Origin: Pseudomonadota bacterium
GTDB lineage: Bacteria; Desulfobacterota; Binatia; Binatales; Binataceae
NCBI GenBank assembly: GCA_021325025.1
Contig: JAJPHZ010000016.1
Span: forward strand, 62,001 to 126,000
Length of the DNA: 64,000 nucleotides
Direction: 5' to 3'
Shown here: positions 1 to 9,072 of the stretch, piece by piece
Position numbering within the stretch: position 1 is the first letter of the stretch
Layout: each line of letters begins with the position of its first letter
Notes under the pieces: model-generated
What the model was told of the DNA's origin: nothing
The model's database searches: none
The model's input: only the letters and a program-made list of their open reading frames with translations
Program-made: the position numbers and the translations under genes

Positions 1-1
1 C

Positions 2-520
2 GCGTGGCGCCACATGATGAAGGCCGGGTACGGGCGCATCGTCAACACCTGCTCGGAAGCCGCATTCGGCACTGTTCCCAAGGCCACCGCCTACAGCGGC
101 GGCAAGGGGGGCGTGTTCGGGTTCACCCGCAGCCTCGCCAACGAGGGGATCCGCCACGGCATTCGGGTCAACGCCGTGGCGCCCCGAGCCAACACCCGCC
201 TGTCGGCTCCCGCGGTGCTGGCCAAGACCTACGATCTCCCCGAGAACGTCTTTATCGAGGGCGGCGGCGGCAGCATCGCGAAATTCCGGCCCGAGTTAGT
301 AACTCCGGCCGCCGCCTTCCTGGCCCACGAGTCGTGCACACTCAACGGTGAGCTGCTCGTCGCCGGAGCGGGGCAGGTCTTCCGCTTGGCGGTCATCGCG
401 AACGACGGCATCACCAGGGACAACCTGACGCCCGAAGACATCGTCGAGAACCTCGAACAGCTTATGGACATGTCGGATGCGCACGAGGTTGGGGTCGGAA
501 CGCTGAGGAGCGAGCATTAG
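2..520 (+). CDS. SDR family oxidoreductase, C-terminal part (5' end outside window)
   Basis: The frame is open from the window edge, so the N-terminal Rossmann half with the glycine-rich NAD(P) motif lies upstream. What remains carries the catalytic Tyr-x3-Lys as YSGGK about 31 codons in, followed by the usual SDR helix and the strand reading IRVNAVAP. After that the sequence departs from a minimal SDR: an extension mentioning GGGGSIAKFRPELVTPAAAF resembles the C-terminal part of multidomain 17-beta-HSD type 4-like or (3R)-hydroxyacyl-CoA dehydrogenase-like SDRs. The substrate cannot be told. A methionine pair near the edge could be mistaken for the start, but the upstream codons fit the family, so the gene is partial. 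It converges on the P450 gene downstream. Confidence 0.85.
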   Translation, partial: AWRHMMKAGYGRIVNTCSEAAFGTVPKATAYSGGKGGVFGFTRSLANEGIRHGIRVNAVAPRANTRLSAPAVLAKTYDLPENVFIEGGGGSIAKFRPELVTPAAAFLAHESCTLNGELLVAGAGQVFRLAVIANDGITRDNLTPEDIVENLEQLMDMSDAHEVGVGTLRSEH

Positions 521-740
521 CCGGCATTTATATAGCTGAGCTGAACGCCTGGAGAAGGTGTCGACCCTCCAGCGACGCGACATCTGGGATCGCGCAAGAG
601 GTCGAGCAGGCCTCCATCCCGGATCAGACACGCTGCGCACTGTGCATGAAAGATGGGTGGCCGCTTTCCTTAGCTTCTCTGCTTTGGGAGAGATTAGAGT
701 GAGGGGAGCAGGTTGCCGAAAATCCTTTTGTCGCGACCTG

Positions 741-1919
741 TTAGACGAAGACCGGCAGCGTTTCGTAGCCACGAGTCGTCGAGGTCGGCCTGAGCACGGC
801 GCGGGTCTCGTCGACGGTCCATTCAGGGAACCGCTTGAGTACCTCTTCGAGGGCGACGCGGCCCTCAAGCCGGGCCAGCGCGGCACCCAGGCAGAAATGG
901 ATGCCGAAGCCAAAGGTGAGGATGCCCTCGGGCTTGCGGTGGATGTCGAACCGGTCGCCGTCGGGGAAGCGGCGGTCGTCGCGGTTCGCCGACCCCATAA
1001 TGCAGACCACGACGCTGCCGGCGGGAACCGTCCCACCGTCGAACACGACGTCCTCGACGGCGTAGCGGCTGTTCTGAAAGCCCGGCGGCTCGTAACGAAG
1101 GATCTCTTCGACCGCATCGGGAATGAGCGAAGGGTTCTCCACGAGCTGCCGGCGCTGGTCGGGATGGTCTGCCAGCACCTTGCCCGTCCAGCCGATCAAC
1201 TTGGCCGTCGTCTCATTGCCCGCGCCGGACAGGAGCGTGACGAAGGTGAGAACCTCCCCGCGGCTCAACCGGCGGGTGGTGCCGGTCTCGTCCTCGAACT
1301 CGACGTTGAGTAATTCGGTCATCAGGTCGTCGGAGGGGTGCTCGACCCGCCAGTCGATGTACTCAGCGTACATGCCGTCCTGAAGCGTCGGGTACGCTTC
1401 AACCTGGTCGCGTATCGACCGCTCGACGCGCTCATGGACTGCCATCTGGTCGCTTTCGGGGATGCCAAGCATCATGCCGATGACCCGCATCGCGACCAGG
1501 TTTCCATAGTCCTTGACGAAGTCGAAGCCGCCGCTGCCAACGAGCGGATCAAGGCACCGGGCGCAAAAGGCCCGCACCTTGGGCTCCAGCGCCGCCACCC
1601 TGCGAGGAGTAAACACGCGCGAGAGCAGCGCACGGTGCCTGGTATGGCGCGGTGGGTCCTCCATGATGAACATGCCGGATGGAGCCTCCACGCCCAACTT
1701 CATGAACGCGGGGACCATGCCCCGGCTGCTGATGAGCCGCTTGTGGTCTATGAACGCGCGCTCGACGTCGTCGGCACGGCTGAGGGTGTAGAAGTCGTAC
1801 CGCTCGTTGTAGTAAAGCGGCGCCTCCTCCCGCAGGCGGCGGAACAGGGGGTATGGATTGGTGTTGATCCCTACGTCGTAGGGGTCCCAGTAGAGATCGG
1901 TGCTCTGGCTGGCGCTCAT
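741..1919 (-). CDS. cytochrome P450
   Basis: Soluble bacterial cytochrome P450 of 392 aa, a haem-thiolate monooxygenase that needs an external ferredoxin/reductase. The sequence shows the I-helix oxygen-binding motif SGAGNETT near the middle, the K-helix ExxR as EEILR, and the haem loop FGFGIHFCLG with the axial Cys at about residue 343. The length is normal for class I bacterial CYPs and there is no membrane anchor. No ferredoxin or reductase gene is adjacent. The start is the ATG at the right-hand end, 65 bp from a TGACA-N6-TGTCA inverted repeat that also stands upstream of the next SDR gene, which suggests shared repression. Substrate unknown; the SDR and hydroxylase neighbours suggest oxidation of a hydrophobic compound. 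Confidence 0.95.
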   Translation of the reverse strand: MSASQSTDLYWDPYDVGINTNPYPLFRRLREEAPLYYNERYDFYTLSRADDVERAFIDHKRLISSRGMVPAFMKLGVEAPSGMFIMEDPPRHTRHRALLSRVFTPRRVAALEPKVRAFCARCLDPLVGSGGFDFVKDYGNLVAMRVIGMMLGIPESDQMAVHERVERSIRDQVEAYPTLQDGMYAEYIDWRVEHPSDDLMTELLNVEFEDETGTTRRLSRGEVLTFVTLLSGAGNETTAKLIGWTGKVLADHPDQRRQLVENPSLIPDAVEEILRYEPPGFQNSRYAVEDVVFDGGTVPAGSVVVCIMGSANRDDRRFPDGDRFDIHRKPEGILTFGFGIHFCLGAALARLEGRVALEEVLKRFPEWTVDETRAVLRPTSTTRGYETLPVFV

Positions 1920-1982
1920 GGCTTAAGTCTGTGTGCCCCTCGCACACTGCTGTTGGCGCGCGCTGTCATCGGCGATGCTTTC

Positions 1983-2000
1983 ATGACACAGGACTGTCAT
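1983..2000. promoter_or_regulatory. inverted-repeat operator candidate (ATGACA-N6-TGTCAT)
   Basis: A perfect 6-bp-arm inverted repeat, ATGACA-caggac-TGTCAT, lies upstream of the P450 gene. A TTGACA hexamer on the P450 strand (positions 2025 to 2020) is 20 bp further upstream and would be the -35 box, which puts the repeat over or just after the -10 region. The same core and the same TTGACA-then-repeat order occur upstream of the neighbouring SDR gene. The symmetry fits a TetR-like dimer, but no such regulator gene is in the window. Confidence 0.55.
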
Positions 2001-2136
2001 TATTAGATATTGCAAGGAGTGTCAAGCTCGCGCCGGTTACACTGGGACGTTCGAGCAATTTTGAACGCAGGTCCTGAAGTTCCATTCCCCGTCAAGCAGG
2101 CTCCCCCGGGCGTGGTTGCGATGTGCCGGCCTCGAG

Positions 2137-2976
2137 TCATGCGGGCTTGGCGCGCTTGACGATGTCCTCAAAGCTGTTCGACGTCGCAGGAGTGCCTGCG
2201 AGCATCCCGCCATCGACCGGCAACACAGTTCCGCTGACGTAGCTGGACCGGTCGCTGCCGAAGTACACGGCGGCCTCCGCGATGTCGTCCGTCGTTCCCT
2301 GCCGCCGCAGCGGTTGGCGGGACATGATAAACTTGCGCACCGCGCTCATGAATTGCGCCTTCTCCTGCTCGGGCACATGAACCGCGAGGACTGAAGACAG
2401 GATCGGCGTTTCGATGTTGGCGGGTGCGATGCAGTTGACGCGGATGGCATACTCGCCGAGGTCGATCGCCGCACACTTGGTGAACATGATCACCGACGCC
2501 TTGGAAGTGTGGTACGTCCACAAGCCCGGCGCCGGCTGGATTCCGCCTACAGATGAGATATTGATGATGGACCCGCCGCCGTGTCCTGCCATGTGCCGGG
2601 CTGCCTCCCGCGTGCCAAGCATCACTCCGAGCAGGTTCACCGCCATGATACGCTGGAAGTCGCTGAAGTCCTCGTCCAGCAGCCGGGGGTGGCGAGCGCC
2701 GGAAATACCGGCGTTGTTGAGCATGATATGCAGGCCGCCGAACCTCTGCACCGTGAAGGCGACAAGCTCTCGAACCTGCTCTGCATCAGCCACGTCGGTG
2801 TGCTTGAAGGCGGCGTTCGGACCGCAGTCCGCCGCAAACGCCGCCCCGCGCTCCCGATCGACGTCGGCAATCACGACCCGAGCGCCTTCTGTCAGAAACC
2901 GCTGCGCGGTCCCGCGGCCGATTCCCGAAGCGCCACCCGTGACGATGGCAACTTTTCCCGTGAGTTCGTCGGGCAT
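2137..2976 (-). CDS. SDR family NAD(P)-dependent oxidoreductase
   Basis: Classical SDR of 279 aa. The cofactor motif TGGASGIG is at residues 13-20, NNAG at 87-90, the catalytic Ser in NISSVGG near 141, and Tyr155-x3-Lys159 in YHTSK. Such enzymes oxidise or reduce alcohol/ketone pairs with NAD(P). The acidic residue in VIADVD at the end of the second strand suggests NAD preference. It is transcribed toward the P450 gene but separated from it by about 217 bp, and each has its own copy of the inverted-repeat operator, so they look like two transcription units under one regulator. Hydroxysteroid- or xenobiotic-type substrates are possible but not shown. Confidence 0.93.
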   Translation of the reverse strand: MPDELTGKVAIVTGGASGIGRGTAQRFLTEGARVVIADVDRERGAAFAADCGPNAAFKHTDVADAEQVRELVAFTVQRFGGLHIMLNNAGISGARHPRLLDEDFSDFQRIMAVNLLGVMLGTREAARHMAGHGGGSIINISSVGGIQPAPGLWTYHTSKASVIMFTKCAAIDLGEYAIRVNCIAPANIETPILSSVLAVHVPEQEKAQFMSAVRKFIMSRQPLRRQGTTDDIAEAAVYFGSDRSSYVSGTVLPVDGGMLAGTPATSNSFEDIVKRAKPA

Positions 2977-3000
2977 CTTTCAGTCCTTATCCGACTTTCA

Positions 3001-3428
3001 ATGAGTTTGCCGGTCTCCGCCAGGCTGAGGGAGCCCGGGGCCGTCCCCTAACGTTGGATTTTTTCATTCGATGTCCCACTTTGGATGCGCGCGATGCCTG
3101 TTGGTATTGCTCTCTTGACAGATGACTGTCACAAAAAAGAAGAAGAGTTGTCAAGCGCGCGCCAAGGCCGCCTCGTACAACCGGTTTCAACGGCGTGGAG
3201 GAACCACCGATGACTTTTCCACGCGTCAGCCTCTTTAGCGTCCGGTCGAGGGGACCAGGCTCGCAAGTCGTCTTGTGCCTATCTTCAGAGAAAGCAGGTC
3301 GGCCAGGCGCCGTCTCGCTGTGTCCGAATCGCGCTTGACTTTGCTGGAGGAGCCTTTATTATCTGACAGCGAAGTGCCATAAAATCGATGTAAAGCCACC
3401 ACCAAAACAGGTCACGAGAGACCACTCA
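3001..3428. other. long divergent intergenic region
   Basis: This stretch separates the SDR gene from the divergent molybdenum hydroxylase gene. I see no credible protein or RNA gene. It is more AT-rich than its surroundings, with several short A/T runs, and contains the second TGACA-N6-TGTCA repeat on the SDR side. On the hydroxylase side no repeat copy is present. Confidence 0.6.
3116..3131. promoter_or_regulatory. inverted-repeat operator candidate, second copy (TGACA-N6-TGTCA)
   Basis: TGACA-gatgac-TGTCA stands upstream of the SDR gene. A TTGACA hexamer on the SDR strand (3154 to 3149) lies 17 bp upstream, mirroring the arrangement before the P450 gene. The bases around the TTGACA (AAGC followed by CGCGCC on the plus strand) are also nearly the same at both sites, so the similarity is promoter-wide. 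Confidence 0.55.
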
Positions 3429-5687
3429 ATGGCTGCGGACACAAGGCAACAGTTCAAAGTCATCGGCACGCGTCCGATTCGTCACGACGGGGTCGACAAA
3501 GTTACGGGACGAGCCAAGTACGGGGCGGACTACAGCTTGCCCAACATGCTGTACGGCAAGGTGCTGCGCAGTCCGCATGCTCACGCCCGGATCAAATCGA
3601 TCAACAGCGAGAGGGCGTTGGCGCTGCCGGGGGTCAAGGCCATCATCACCGGCAACGACCTGCCTGACCTGCCCGACCGGATGGAGGCGCTGGGCGAGAC
3701 CCCGTTCAATCCCAAGCATTGGGCGCACAACACGCTGGCACGCGGAATGGCCCTATACGATGGCCACGCTGTCGCCGCCGTCGCCGCGACCTCACCGCAC
3801 ATCGCCGAAGAGGCGCTGGGCCTGATCGAGGTGGAGTACGAACCGCTGCCGGCCGTGCTCAATGTTGATGACGCGATGAAGCCCGACGCGCCGATTGTGC
3901 ATCCGGAGTTGCGCAACGCCGACTCGGGCGACAAGCCTACCAATGTCGCCTCCCACATCCAGTTCCAGCGCGGCAAGGTGGAAGAGGCGTTTGGGGACTG
4001 CGACATCATCATCGAGCGCGAATACCACACCGAAATGGTGCATCACGGCTACCTCGAACCGCCCAATGCGCTCGCGATCTACAACTCCGACGGCCACGCC
4101 ACCATCATTTGTTCGACACAGGCGCCGTTCGAGGTCCGCTCGATAACCGCGCAACTGGTGGGCATTGCGGTTGGCGACATCAAGGTCATCCCGGCGGAAA
4201 TCGGCGGAGGCTTCGGCGGCAAAACCACCACCTACCTCGAGCCGCTGGCGCTGGCGCTGTCGATGAAGACCGGATGCCCGGTGAAGATGGTGATGAGCCG
4301 GGCCGAGGTGCTCCGCGCCGCCGGCCCAGCTTCGGGCTCCACAATCAAGGTCAAGCTGGGCGCCAAACAAGATGGAAGGATCATGGCCGCCCAGGTATGG
4401 CTCGCCTACGAGGCCGGGGCGTACCCCGGCTCGCCGGTGGTAGCCGGTGCGATGACAGTGCTGGCGCCCTACAACATCTCCAATTATCTCATCGACGGCT
4501 ATGACGTGGTGGTCAACCGGCCCAAGACGGTGGGCTACCGCGCGCCGTGTGCTCCCAACGCAGCATTTGCCATGGAGTCGGCGCTGGACGAAGTGGCGGA
4601 GCGATGTGGGATCGACCCCATCGATTTGCGCATTCTGAACGCGGCCAAAGAGGGCACGCCCTCGATGTTGGGGGGACCTTACAACCGGATCGGATTCGTC
4701 GAGGTCTGCGAGGCGCTCAAAAACAGCGCGCATTACAAATCCAGGCTGACCGGCCACAACCGCGGACGCGGGGTCGCCTTCGGCTTCTGGATCAACGCCG
4801 GCATGCAGTCTTCGGCGCTGGTCAACATCCACGTTGACGGCACTGCCAGTGTCGTGACCGGCAATCCGGACATCGGCGGGACGCGCGCCTCGATGGCGAT
4901 GATTGCGGCCGAGGTGCTGGGGCTTGCCGCCGAGGAGGTGCGGCCCAGCGTCGCCGACACCGACTCGATCGGCCAGTGTGACGTGACCGGCGGCAGCCGC
5001 GTCACGATGGCAACCGGGTGGGCGGTCTATCAGGCTGCGCAGGACGCGGTACGCCAGCTAAAGGAACGCGCCGCCAGGCTGTGGTCTTGCAAACCCGAGG
5101 ATATCGATTACGTTGAGGGCAAGCTGATCTCGAAGAACAACGGCAAGGCGCCGATGACGCTGAAGGAAATGGCCGCCAAGTTCGTGCGCACGGGCGGACC
5201 GGTCAGCGGCCGCGCTTCGGTGCAGGTCGCCGGCGTCGGCCCTGCCTTCGCCGGAGCGCTGGTCGACCTGGAAGTCGATCCCGAAACCGGGAAAGTGCGG
5301 GTCCTTCGTCTCACTGTGGCTCAGGATGCCGGCAAAGCGATTCATCCCAGCTACGTCGAGGGTCAGATGCAGGGCGGCGCCGTGCAGGGCGTCGGCTGGG
5401 CCCTTAACGAGGAGTATGTTTACGACGACCAGGGCAAGCTGCGCAATGCCGGCTTCCTCGACTACCGCTTGCTGACCTGCCTCGACCTGCCGCTGATTGA
5501 GACCTGCGTAGTCGAGGTGCCCAACCCACTTCACCCGTTGGGGGTGCGCGGCGTGGGCGAAGTTTCCATCGTGCCGCCGCCGGCTGCGGTCGCCAACGCG
5601 CTGTATCGCGCCACCGGCGTGCGCATGCGGTTTACCCCGATGTCACCGCCCCGCGTGCTCAAGGCCCTGATGAGCAGCAACAATTAG
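3429..5687 (+). CDS. xanthine dehydrogenase-family molybdopterin-binding large subunit
   Basis: Large catalytic subunit (752 aa) of the molybdenum hydroxylase family, which hydroxylates a carbon next to a heteroatom or carbonyl using the molybdopterin cytosine dinucleotide cofactor. The N-terminal hammerhead domain begins RPIRHDGVDKVTGRAKYGAD. The cofactor loop GGGFGGKT sits in the first third, and the active-site Glu is in GVGE near residue 711. The active-site loop reads GYRAPCAPNAAFAME, not the AYxCSFR signature of form I CO dehydrogenase, so a CO role is unlikely. No genes for the FAD (CoxM-like) or 2Fe-2S (CoxS-like) subunits are in the flanks, so it is an orphan here and would need partners from elsewhere. 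Maturation of the cofactor fits the moa genes later in the window. Confidence 0.93.
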   Translation: MAADTRQQFKVIGTRPIRHDGVDKVTGRAKYGADYSLPNMLYGKVLRSPHAHARIKSINSERALALPGVKAIITGNDLPDLPDRMEALGETPFNPKHWAHNTLARGMALYDGHAVAAVAATSPHIAEEALGLIEVEYEPLPAVLNVDDAMKPDAPIVHPELRNADSGDKPTNVASHIQFQRGKVEEAFGDCDIIIEREYHTEMVHHGYLEPPNALAIYNSDGHATIICSTQAPFEVRSITAQLVGIAVGDIKVIPAEIGGGFGGKTTTYLEPLALALSMKTGCPVKMVMSRAEVLRAAGPASGSTIKVKLGAKQDGRIMAAQVWLAYEAGAYPGSPVVAGAMTVLAPYNISNYLIDGYDVVVNRPKTVGYRAPCAPNAAFAMESALDEVAERCGIDPIDLRILNAAKEGTPSMLGGPYNRIGFVEVCEALKNSAHYKSRLTGHNRGRGVAFGFWINAGMQSSALVNIHVDGTASVVTGNPDIGGTRASMAMIAAEVLGLAAEEVRPSVADTDSIGQCDVTGGSRVTMATGWAVYQAAQDAVRQLKERAARLWSCKPEDIDYVEGKLISKNNGKAPMTLKEMAAKFVRTGGPVSGRASVQVAGVGPAFAGALVDLEVDPETGKVRVLRLTVAQDAGKAIHPSYVEGQMQGGAVQGVGWALNEEYVYDDQGKLRNAGFLDYRLLTCLDLPLIETCVVEVPNPLHPLGVRGVGEVSIVPPPAAVANALYRATGVRMRFTPMSPPRVLKALMSSNN

Positions 5688-5952
5688 CGCGCGATAAGCT
5701 TGCTCCAGCCCGTTGATGATGCGCCGCTAAATGGCGCCGCCGGTATTCCCAGCCTTCCGAGGCGCCGCGGTGCAGTTGTCAGCGGCAGATGGCAGGCGCT
5801 CATCAGTTCCAGCCGGCGCATGTTTGCGATCGCAATAAGGATAGGCGAACGATCAGCAAGCATGGACCCGGCGGCGCTCCTCTGAACCCTTTTGTCGCAA
5901 GATGCTTGCCTTCGTCCTGCCGGGCATGCGTTTGCAGACTTCTGTGACCGCG

Positions 5953-8900
5953 CTAGCCCCTTGGCGCCGAACCGAGTTCGCGGGAATTGACGGTTTCGAA
6001 TTTCCCATAACGGAGCGCAAGGATTGGGAGAACCAGCAGATTGAGCGCAGTCGAGGTGAGGAGACCACCCAGAATGATGACTGCCATTGGACCTTCGATC
6101 TCGCGGCCGGGCGTTTCGCTGGCGACTGCGAGGGGAAGAACGCCAAGTGCGGTCACCGTGGCCGTCATCACGATCGGAAGGAGGCGCTCGGAGGCGCCGC
6201 GCAGCGCGGCCTCACGCGCCCAGTTGATGCCTTCATTCGCGACCAAGTGCTCGAAGTGTGAAATCATCATTATCGAGTTACGCATGGTGATTCCAAACAG
6301 TGTCACGAAGCCAACGATCGAGCCCAACGAAAGGTATCCCCTTCCAAGCCATCCGGCGATAACTCCGCCGACGAGGGCGAATGGCACGTTGATCAGTACA
6401 AGGGATAAGTTCCTGAGATTTCCAAAAGCGAAGTACAAAAGGACGAAGATCAGGACTGCGGCGATCACGGAGTTGAGAAGGATCTGTCGAAGCGCGCTTG
6501 CCCGCGCCGCGGCGGCGCCGCTGAACTCGATATAGGCGCCGGCGGGAAGGGGGATGTTTGCGACTTTCTTGCGCGCTTCGGCGACGAACGAATCGAGCGC
6601 ACGCCCCCGTACGTTGCAAGTCACGATCTGTACCCGCCGCCCACCGTTGTGAAGAATTGAGTAGCGTCCCGTCGCGAGCGAGACGGAAGCGAGCTCGCCC
6701 AGCGGAACGACATTGCCCTCGCTGTTCCTGAGCAGCAGCCCCTTGACGGCGTCGGGATCCATGCGGTCGGCAGGATCGAGGATGACCGACACGCCAAATA
6801 TGCGATTGCCTTCATAAGTTCGCGCGACCACGTCACCCTGGTAAGCAGTGCGGACCGCCGAAAGGACATCGAGCGGCAAGAAGCCGAACTGGATCAGACG
6901 AGCCGGCTTTAGCCTGACCGCCAGTTGCGGCATTCCGCCGGGGGCCAGCACCCGAACGTCGGCGCTTCCCCGAACGGTTCGTAGCACCTCCGCGACCGCG
7001 TCTCCGGCTCGATCGAGGGCATCGAGGTCATGGCCGAAGATGTCTACGGCAACGTCGGCAGTTTGGCCGGAAAGCGTCTCCTCGATCCGTTCGGTCAGGA
7101 ACGAGTTCAGGCCGAAGTCATAACCGGGAAACCGGCTGAGGATGCGGCGAATCTTTGCCTGCGCGGCGTCAACATGCTCGCCGTTGCGCGGTTCTAAGGT
7201 CACATCAAACTCGCTCTCCTGCGGGCCTAGGGCATCCTCGCCGAGCACACCGCGGCCCACGCGCTGCGCCACACTCTTGACATCGCTGTCCTGCAGCAAA
7301 GCCTTGGTAACCTCATGTCCCATCCGCATCGACTCGGGAATCGACGTGCCGGGAATCGCGGTCATATGCACGATGAAACTGTTCTCCTGAAGCTCGGGTA
7401 GGAAACTGCCGCCGAAGAATGGCAGCGTCGCGATTGCTGCAACGCAAAGACCGGCGACGCAGATTGCCACGATGCGTGGCCGGTCTAACAAAGTTTCAAG
7501 CGCTCGGCGATGCAGCCCTTTGAGCCATCGAACGAATCGGGTCTCTGCTTCCACTCGGGCCCGCGGTAGCATCACCGCGCACAGCGCTGGGGTGAGCGTC
7601 AGGGCCACGGCCAGCGAAGCGAGGATTGCGAGGATGTAGGCGAAGCCGAGCGGGGCAAAAATCTTGCCCTGCACACCGCTCATGCTGAGCACAGGGAAGA
7701 AGACCAACGCCACGACGAAAGTCGCGTAGACCACGGCCCTGCGCACCTCCAGCGAGGCGTCGAGCATCACATTGAACAGCGGCCTTGGATTTGGGCCGGC
7801 GCGGTTCTCGCGCAGGCGGCGGAAGATGTTCTCGACGTCGATGATGGCGTCGTCAACCACTTCGCCAATCGCGATCGCAAGCCCGCCCAGAGTGATCGTG
7901 TTAAGCGTCGCTCCCAGGTGTGTGAGCACGATGACGGCGACCAGCAGTGACAGCGGAATCGCGGATAGCGAGATGAAGGCCGTGCGCACATTGTAGAGAA
8001 ACAGCGTCAGAACGATCGCGACCAAAGCACCGCCGAGCAGCAATGATGCCCTGATGTTCGTGACGCAGACCTCAATGAAGTCAGCGGCGCGGAAAAGGTG
8101 CGGATACAGGGTGATACCTTCGGCCTTCAGGGCGGGCGCCAGGTCGCGCAGAGCGCTTTCAGCTCTGTGCGTAACCTCAAGAGCGTTGGCGCCGTACTGG
8201 CTCGCCAGAACCAGGATCACCCCTGGCCTGCCGAGAATCCCCGCATCACCGATTAGCGGCTGCGGAGCCCAGCGTACTTGAGCGACGTCGCGCAGCCGAA
8301 TACTTGTCCCGTCCACGGAGGCGAGGACGGCGTCGCCGAGTTGCCGTGGTGTTATGGACTGCCCTTCTGTACGGATGACGATGCGCTGATTGGCGTTTTC
8401 GATGAATCCGGCGCCTTCAACTCCGGTCGCGCGCCGCGCCGCCGCCAGCACCTGACCGATGCTTAGGCCGTAGGCCAGCAAACGTTGCGATTCGACCTGA
8501 ACCTGGAGTTGGCGCACACCGCCGCCGTAAATTGTAAGGTTTGCCACTCCGGGTACGGCGAGCAGGCGGGGACGTATGGTCCAGTAGGCGAAGCTCCAGA
8601 GATCCATCGGCGCAAGCCTGTTCGAGGTCAGGCCGACGGTGAGGAACACGGCCGTAGCCGACGTCAGCGGTGCCATGACTGGCGCTGGCACCCCAGCCGG
8701 CATTTGGCTCGCCACCACGATCAGGCGCTCGCTTACGAGCTGACGGTCGCGATAGATACCCGTACCTTCGCGAAAGATGACGGTTATTACCGACAAACCT
8801 TGGATCGATTTCGAGCGGATAGTCGCGACATCGTTCATACCAAGCAGCACGGTTTCGATGGGCTGCGTTACCAGCGTTTCGACCTGCTCGGAGGCGAGCC

Positions 8901-9063
8901 CCGGCGCCTCGGTCTGAATCATCACCTGCGGCGGTGCGAATTCAGGGAACACGCCCAGTTTTGCGTTAAGGGCAGAATAGATTCCGTATGCGAACGCAAG
9001 ACATGAAAGCGCAATTACGATACCGCGGAAACGCAGCGAGAACGCGACAATGGATCTGATCAT
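5953..9063 (-). CDS. efflux RND transporter permease (CusA/CzcA-like)
   Basis: Inner-membrane proton-driven RND pump of 1036 aa, the full length for the family. It has an N-terminal membrane helix (VAFSLRFRGIVIALSCLAFA), two large periplasmic loops and twelve predicted membrane segments. The segment-4 region reads IGEVVDDAIIDVENIFRRL, the acidic and asparagine-containing pattern of heavy-metal efflux (HME) RND pumps; multidrug AcrB-type pumps have a different motif. It is the last gene of an operon with the adaptor gene 9 bp upstream, and the TolC-like gene before that. Substrate metal or organic cation cannot be read from the sequence. Local regulation by the BlaI/M56 pair at the head of the cluster is likely. 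Confidence 0.93.
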   Translation of the reverse strand: MIRSIVAFSLRFRGIVIALSCLAFAYGIYSALNAKLGVFPEFAPPQVMIQTEAPGLASEQVETLVTQPIETVLLGMNDVATIRSKSIQGLSVITVIFREGTGIYRDRQLVSERLIVVASQMPAGVPAPVMAPLTSATAVFLTVGLTSNRLAPMDLWSFAYWTIRPRLLAVPGVANLTIYGGGVRQLQVQVESQRLLAYGLSIGQVLAAARRATGVEGAGFIENANQRIVIRTEGQSITPRQLGDAVLASVDGTSIRLRDVAQVRWAPQPLIGDAGILGRPGVILVLASQYGANALEVTHRAESALRDLAPALKAEGITLYPHLFRAADFIEVCVTNIRASLLLGGALVAIVLTLFLYNVRTAFISLSAIPLSLLVAVIVLTHLGATLNTITLGGLAIAIGEVVDDAIIDVENIFRRLRENRAGPNPRPLFNVMLDASLEVRRAVVYATFVVALVFFPVLSMSGVQGKIFAPLGFAYILAILASLAVALTLTPALCAVMLPRARVEAETRFVRWLKGLHRRALETLLDRPRIVAICVAGLCVAAIATLPFFGGSFLPELQENSFIVHMTAIPGTSIPESMRMGHEVTKALLQDSDVKSVAQRVGRGVLGEDALGPQESEFDVTLEPRNGEHVDAAQAKIRRILSRFPGYDFGLNSFLTERIEETLSGQTADVAVDIFGHDLDALDRAGDAVAEVLRTVRGSADVRVLAPGGMPQLAVRLKPARLIQFGFLPLDVLSAVRTAYQGDVVARTYEGNRIFGVSVILDPADRMDPDAVKGLLLRNSEGNVVPLGELASVSLATGRYSILHNGGRRVQIVTCNVRGRALDSFVAEARKKVANIPLPAGAYIEFSGAAAARASALRQILLNSVIAAVLIFVLLYFAFGNLRNLSLVLINVPFALVGGVIAGWLGRGYLSLGSIVGFVTLFGITMRNSIMMISHFEHLVANEGINWAREAALRGASERLLPIVMTATVTALGVLPLAVASETPGREIEGPMAVIILGGLLTSTALNLLVLPILALRYGKFETVNSRELGSAPRG

Positions 9064-9072
9064 TCAGGGGCC

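Noticed and set aside
296..1117. Long minus-strand open frame across the SDR and P450 genes
   Set aside because: It is Arg/Ser-rich, reads antisense to the 3' end of one gene and overlaps the P450 frame, with no family features; it is a shadow of high-GC coding sequence.
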